From the NCBI GenBank assembly GCA_038373865.1, contig JAXGGA010002342.1, positions 60,661 to 124,660 of the forward strand: DNA of 64,000 nucleotides, given 5' to 3'. This stretch comes from Uloborus plumipes (lineage: Eukaryota > Arthropoda > Arachnida > Araneae > Uloboridae). The position numbers and the translations under genes are program-made. Below are positions 59,649 to 64,000 of the stretch, one piece after another. Every line of letters starts with the position of its first letter. Position 1 is the first letter of the stretch. Below the pieces are notes generated by a model. That model saw nothing but the letters and a program-made list of their open reading frames with translations, was not told the origin of the DNA and ran no database searches.

Positions 59649-61047
59649 AACTCATGTTTGTGAAACTTGCAACACCATGAAGGAATCGTTGTAATTAAAT
59701 GAAATTTAATACACAGCTGAGTGATAATGGTGCAAATAAATGATTAAACTTAGAAAGAGCCTACAAACAATAAAAGTATATTGAAATTAGTATTTTGTGT
59801 AGCCACCACGCGCTGCAATAAGTGCTGCTAAGCGACGTGGCATGGAGTCAAACAAAATTTAAAGTCTGCCTGATCAAGAGCATTCCATACTGTTTGTATG
59901 CGTACCCAAAGTTCGTAGGTAAAAACAACAGGACGAGGATCACGAGCGAGACGCCGACCAACGAAATCCTAGACATGTTCAATCGGCTACAGATCCGGGG
60001 AATACGTACCTGCTTCGATGCAAGGAAGAATTGAATAGTCCTAGCGGCATGAGGGCCGGCATTATCCTGCTGAAATACAGCGGCAGGCAAGCCTTGAAGA
60101 AAGGGGACAGCTTGGGGCTGTAGAACTTCACTGATATACCGGTTGCTGTTCGGGTTACCCACAATTCGTAGCGATTGAGATCGCCCGTGATATGATATGG
60201 CACCCCCGACCATGATTCCAAGTGTTCGCCACTGTGACGCTCGATAATGCACTCTGGAAGGTGGCGCTCCTTGGCATAGCGTCGGATGCGAATGCAGCCG
60301 TCATGGTACCACAAATTAAAGCGGGATTCGTCAGAAAGCACAACATACTGCCAATCAGCACGCCAGTCCTTATGCTGATTGGCCCATTGTAGCCGCAGGC
60401 GGCGATGGTTTAGCGTGAAAGGAATCCTGTATAAAGGAGTCCTTGCGAGCAATCAACGCTGCAGCAGACGTCTATGAATTGATGAAGCACACAACGAAAC
60501 ACCTGTAGCTATTGACCACTGTGCTACCAGTTGTCTAGAAGAAGCTGTATGGTCCATCAGCACCATACGAATCAAGTGTCTATCATCGCTTGCTGACGTC
60601 ACATTCTGGGGTCCACTGCCGGATTTCCAAATTGTCCGACACTTGTCCGTCCACTGCTTCCAAACACACATCACTGTGCTGCTGTTACGCTGCACACGAG
60701 CGGCTACTTCACGAGAAGACAATCCAGCTTCACGAAGGCCGACGATCCTGCCCCGTTCATACTCCGTAAGTTGTTAAAACCTCCCTTTGTTTCGTCAAAG
60801 AGGCATAAGCAGCGTCTCCGCTAACGTTTATCGCGAGCAGATAACCACCTATAACCTTACACGCCTTGCTGCAGCCGTTTACTATTCGGATAAATCCATC
60901 GTTCAGAGAGCGCTGCTCAGCGTACGCATGCGCTACGAGTCTAAAATTCTAATCATTTGCGTATCATACTCTACTTTGCATTTGCTGAAAATTTCAGCCC
61001 ATTCGCGCAAGTCCTTCATGGTGTTGCAATTTTCACAAACATGAGTT
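59649..61047 (-). mobile_element. Tc1-like transposon, decayed
   Basis: Inverted terminal repeats: aactcatgtttgtgaaactt gcaacaccatgaagga at 59649-59684 and the inverse (tccttcatggtgttgcaatt ttcacaaacatgagtt) at 61012-61047. Target TA is blurred at both ends (ttta / ttta). The ~1.4-kb length is normal. It encodes a minus-strand transposase that differs in sequence from the other two Tc1-like families here. The upstream UTR side (60810-61010) is notably GC-richer than the surroundings. Confidence 0.85.
59787..60807 (-). pseudogene. Tc1-like transposase pseudogene (third family)
   Basis: The ATG at 60807 is followed after three codons by a TGA. In the same frame QLTEYERGRIVGLREAGL and SSREVAARVQRNSSTVMCVW give the first helix-turn-helix. 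The frame continues through HLIRMVLMDHTASSRQL and SIHRRLLQR to a TGA, then LLARTPLYRIPFTLNHRRLR and VVLSDESRFNLW (first catalytic Asp). A frameshift near 60215 leads to GAISYHGRS and AAVFQQDNAGPHAARTIQFF (second Asp). A small deletion removes the WPxxS part before PDL-PIEHV (third residue Glu retained, flanked by two stops). After another shift the end is RRLAALIAARGGYTKY, stop at 59787-59789. At least four stops and three frameshifts: dead. Confidence 0.9.
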
Positions 61048-61049
61048 TA

Positions 61050-61698
61050 TTAAGTAGCGTGATTATTTCATTTCTTAAAAAAAATATCTATATGCTAAGA
61101 GAAGAATGCTTATGTTTAAATAAACACAAGAGATGTACATAATTAACTACCTTAAATCGTGGATTAAGTTAAAAATCTGCTATTTATTGGGTGGGCGGGA
61201 TTGTGAACTAAATTTCGTGGATTTTATAATTCATTTATCTATATATAAACCATACTGGATAAAATTTAACACACAGCAACAGTTATCGAATTGCAAATAA
61301 AACATACCCTATTTGCTATCTCAATACTCCAAGGAAGCACAAAGACTCTTACCTAATGCATTGTTGTTTCTTTTTTCCCCTTGAAACAGAGGAATTGTTA
61401 CTCCTTAGAAACTAGCCCAAGTTACCTCTAGAAAAAGAAAGTCTGACTGAAAAATGAACTTGCCTAATAAAAGTAAAGTGACATAGAATATCCATTAAGG
61501 AACTGCTTCTCTAACCTGAAGATAATGCATTGTCTAGTCTAAGTTCTCCATGCACGCACATGCTATTTAAATTATAACTTTATTGTTTAATGAGAGTTTT
61601 ATAGAAGTAAGAAGTAAAATAAATGAGAACTTTTGAAACTCTTTGATTTTTGTAGGTATAAACATCAATTTTATCATTATTAGTGAAACAACACATTG
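61050..61698. other. non-coding, nothing recognised
   Basis: AT-rich spacer between the Tc1-like and hAT-type elements. Confidence 0.5.
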
Positions 61699-61706
61699 TT
61701 AGAAAT

Positions 61707-62664
61707 CAGGGCCGTAACCTGATCTTAGTTTCGGGGAAAGTTGCACCGAACCTATTTCTTGTCAAATCTGTATAAAGACAATAAAATCTGATTTCATGTT
61801 CTTCATTCTGTTGAATTTTGTTGCAATAGATGTTAAACGGGTATTAACATGAAAAATGACAAAAAAAACTGACTCATCTTTTCAATGAAGAAAAAATCTG
61901 GATAGATGAGTTAAGGAGTCCTTTTGAAATGAAGGGACATTTCAAAATGACATTTCAAAAGCAAGAATGACATTTCAATAGCACTCGAAGGAGTGCTTTT
62001 GAAATGAAGGGACATTTCAAACTGACATTTCAAAAGCAAGAATGACATTTCAAAAGCATTCGAAGGAGTGCTTTTGAAATGAAGGGACATTTCAAAATGA
62101 TATTTCAAAAGCAAGAATGACACTTCAAAAGCATTCGAAGGAGTGCTTTTGAAATGAAGGGACATTTCAAAATGACATTTCAAAAGCAAGAATGACATTT
62201 CAAAAGCATTCGAAGGAGTGCTTTTGAAATGAAGGGACATTTTAAACTGACATTTCAAAAGCAAGAATGACATTTCAAAAGCATTCGAAGGAGAGCTTTT
62301 GAAATGTCTATCTTACGACACTTGAAAGATGTGTTAAATATAGAGTTTGGTACTTTTAAATTGGAAGAATGTTGGTTTTTTTTAGTGGTATTAAAAATTC
62401 GAAGGGAAAGGTTGGTTGTTAAGAAATTATGTATCCAATAACTACAATAAAAATGAATGCTGCAGAAAAAACACTTAATTTGTACAATTTATGAATAATG
62501 ACACTTTTAATTTTTCAAATACAGTGTCAAAACTAAAGAAGAAAAATTAAAATGGCCTAAATATTTTATGCAGTGAAAAGCAATAAAAAACATTTTTGTA
62601 ATAGTTTTGAAAAATTTCGAAGGAGGTTTGAGCCCTAAAACCCCACCCCTTAAATACGGCCCTG
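61707..62664. mobile_element. hAT-type non-autonomous element with exact 8-bp TSD
   Basis: The termini are cagggccgta (61707) and tacggccctg (62664), a perfect 10-bp inverted repeat. An identical 8-bp duplication TTAGAAAT lies on both sides (61699-61706 and 62665-62672). CAGGGC-type ends and 8-bp TSDs are hallmarks of hAT transposons (family knowledge). The interior carries no transposase, only a 75-bp minisatellite and AT-rich filler. The exact TSD suggests a fairly young insertion. Confidence 0.88.
61913..62306. repeat. 75-bp minisatellite, 5.25 copies, inside the hAT-type element
   Basis: Units start at 61913, 61988, 62063, 62138 and 62213, each beginning aaggagtgcttttgaaatga, with a partial sixth at 62288. 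Identity between units is very high. Each unit contains gcttttgaaatg once and its inverse catttcaaaagc (with small variants) more than once, so it can form hairpins. Because 75 is divisible by three and the minus strand lacks stops, a 120-codon frame made of 25-residue repeats (MSFLLLKCHFEMSLHFKSTP...) results. I regard that frame as a consequence of the period rather than a gene. Confidence 0.95.
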
Positions 62665-62679
62665 TTAGAAATACTTTAA

Positions 62680-63076
62680 GAGCAAGAATCTGAGAAACTG
62701 TCACGCCTAGCATTATGGGGTGATTCATGACCTCTCAGATTTTCTCCCAAAAATTACCAAATGTTTATTATCTTATTGAAAGACCAAATCCAGAATGTTT
62801 TTCTCTAAAGTTGAGTTGTTTAGTTTTTATGGACCCCTAAAGTTGAAGGTGCGATATCAAAAATTAAGCGGATTTTCAAGACATGGAAGTTACTGTGAGC
62901 CAAAACTCTTCACAGGAACGGTTGAACTCCAATTTTCTTTTTTATATGGAATATAGAAGATTGAAACTTTACAAAATGAATGTTGAATTTGTGGTAAGTT
63001 GTTGCCGTAAGGTCAGTGAAGGCTTAAAACAAGGCATTTTTGACGTTTTTTAGCGTTTTTGAGGTTCAAGAACAGC
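62680..63076. mobile_element. truncated left arm related to the 12.6-kb TTAA foldback
   Basis: From gagcaagaatctgagaaact after TTAA (62676-62679), this segment parallels 12644-13036. It shares gattcatgacctctcagatt, gaaagaccaaatccagaatg, aattaagcggattttcaaga, gttgttgccgtaaggtcag and gacgttttttagcgtttttg. It stops matching after aacagc at 63076. The opposite arm is absent in this window. Small indels relative to the first copy break the reading frames seen there. Confidence 0.9.
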
Positions 63077-64000
63077 CATGGGGGGTCATTCCATGTCAAG
63101 TGATCCAACGTTTTTTACCTTACATTTTTGTATTTCTTTCACATTTGGCTCATCAATTGTACCTCTTGAGGTAATCAAAAGTCTCAATTTTTGGATTTTT
63201 ATCTCTATTATTTTTTCATTTATGAGACTTTGAACTTTGGAAAAACCCTCGTTTTTCCATGGATAAGGGTACATAAAAGGGATCATAACTCGGCACCAAA
63301 TATAGATAGAACGATTTGGTAAATGGCATTTTAAAGTACGTTAGTTGCCGCTTAATCTGATATGCAACATGACTAATTTGATAAAAATTTTCTTTTTCAA
63401 AAAATGAAATTTAAATTTCAAATTTAAATTTCTCGAAAAATATATAATGAATTTTTTTGAAAAAATTCTCAAAAATTCTTGTGTATTTCATCTACGTTTG
63501 TAGAAATTTTTAGATTGGGATCTCAATGGGATCATATTTTTTTGAATTTTTGAATAAAACTGTATAGGGAAAAAAATGATATTTTTTAGATTCTATTTAT
63601 TTAAATACTAAGTTCTCTTACTTGTGATGGTCTAAAAAGTAGAAAACAAACATGAATATGTTTAAAGTGAGCTAGCATGAGCTTATAGATTTGTCAGGTT
63701 CACCCCCCTCCCCCCTTCCTCCCCGCACAATCACTCTTTTTTCATTCAAAACTGTTCAAAATGTTTAAAAAAAAACTCTTTGATACAAAATGAATAGTAA
63801 ACTTATTTAAAGTTGGTAAATGAGTATCCTTATAACTAGACGAAGTATCCCCCTCCTCCACCCAAATATACCATTAACGCTGTACTATTATGACGTCTAA
63901 CCTGGGGATTGAATTGACTATTATTTTTACTCTAGGTAAGTGAGCTAGCATTAACTTGTAGATTGGTCAGCTCCCCCTCCCTTCTTCTTGACCCCAACCC
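63077..64000. repeat. unclassified repeat interrupting the foldback arm; partial
   Basis: It starts catggggggtcattccatgtc, which contains an imperfect palindrome and looks like an element terminus, exactly where foldback homology stops. Later, gtgagctagcatgagcttat (63667) and gtgagctagcattaacttgt (63940) recur 273 bp apart, each followed by a C/T-rich tract (cacccccctcccccct; ctccccctccctt). This indicates tandem units continuing beyond the window. A near-palindrome aaatttaaatttcaaatttaaattt is at 63408-63432. Class is unknown; no coding motifs. Confidence 0.55.

Noticed and set aside
1..64000. CRISPR arrays, retroviral or LINE reverse transcriptase, rRNA genes
   Set aside because: No regular short repeats with unique spacers, no YxDD-type reverse transcriptase frame or LTR pair, and no rRNA-like sequence were seen on either strand.

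Overview
This is an AT-rich eukaryotic (animal) genomic window with no recognisable host protein-coding exon, no rRNA, no canonical tRNA gene and no bacterial-style operon. Its content is overwhelmingly decayed intergenic or intronic DNA studded with DNA transposons: Tc1/mariner elements, TA- and TTAA-flanked foldback and miniature elements, two hAT-type non-autonomous elements, a piggyBac-like deletion derivative and two tRNA-derived SINE-like sequences. The Tc1-like transposases closely resemble families I know as abundant in arthropods, particularly arachnids, so an arthropod (possibly a spider) is the best guess. That is inference, not proof. Layout: 1.8-2.4 kb holds an internally deleted mariner. 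3.8-5.6 kb holds a SINE with poly(A) and (TA)31 tail followed by a decayed Tc1 element, then a 164-bp tandem duplication. At 6.3 kb lies a TA-flanked miniature element. A CpG-dense island at 9.0-9.3 kb is the only plausible host promoter or first exon. 10.9 kb holds a tiny hAT-like element. 12.6-14.0 kb holds a 1.36-kb TTAA-flanked foldback. 16.4-17.3 kb holds a degenerate multi-unit inverted array. 25.1 kb has a small foldback. 26.7-28.2 kb has a 1.5-kb TA-flanked foldback with 95%-type arm identity. 29.5-32.1 kb holds a second Tc1 copy (opposite orientation to the first) abutting a long-TIR element. 34-38.4 kb has further miniature and foldback elements and a perfect 23-bp hairpin. 46.4-47.4 kb holds a piggyBac-like derivative. 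54.6-55.2 kb shows a TTAA element nested inside a TA element. 55.6-56.8 kb carries an intact Tc1-like transposon with a 347-residue transposase and perfect TIRs. 59.6-61.0 kb has a decayed Tc1-like copy. 61.7-62.7 kb is a hAT-type element containing a 75-bp minisatellite. 62.7-64.0 kb has a truncated relative of the 12.6-kb foldback interrupted by another repeat. The only intact, recognisable gene is the transposase at 55603-56646. Its DDE triad has a 36-residue D-E spacing (DD36E), which I associate with the Incomer family of Tc1/mariner. Everything else is a broken transposase or non-coding repeat. The most distinctive property of the window is the density of long inverted repeats of unrelated families (at 12.6, 16.4, 26.7, 30.9, 35.0 and 38.2 kb), which if transcribed would give long double-stranded RNA.
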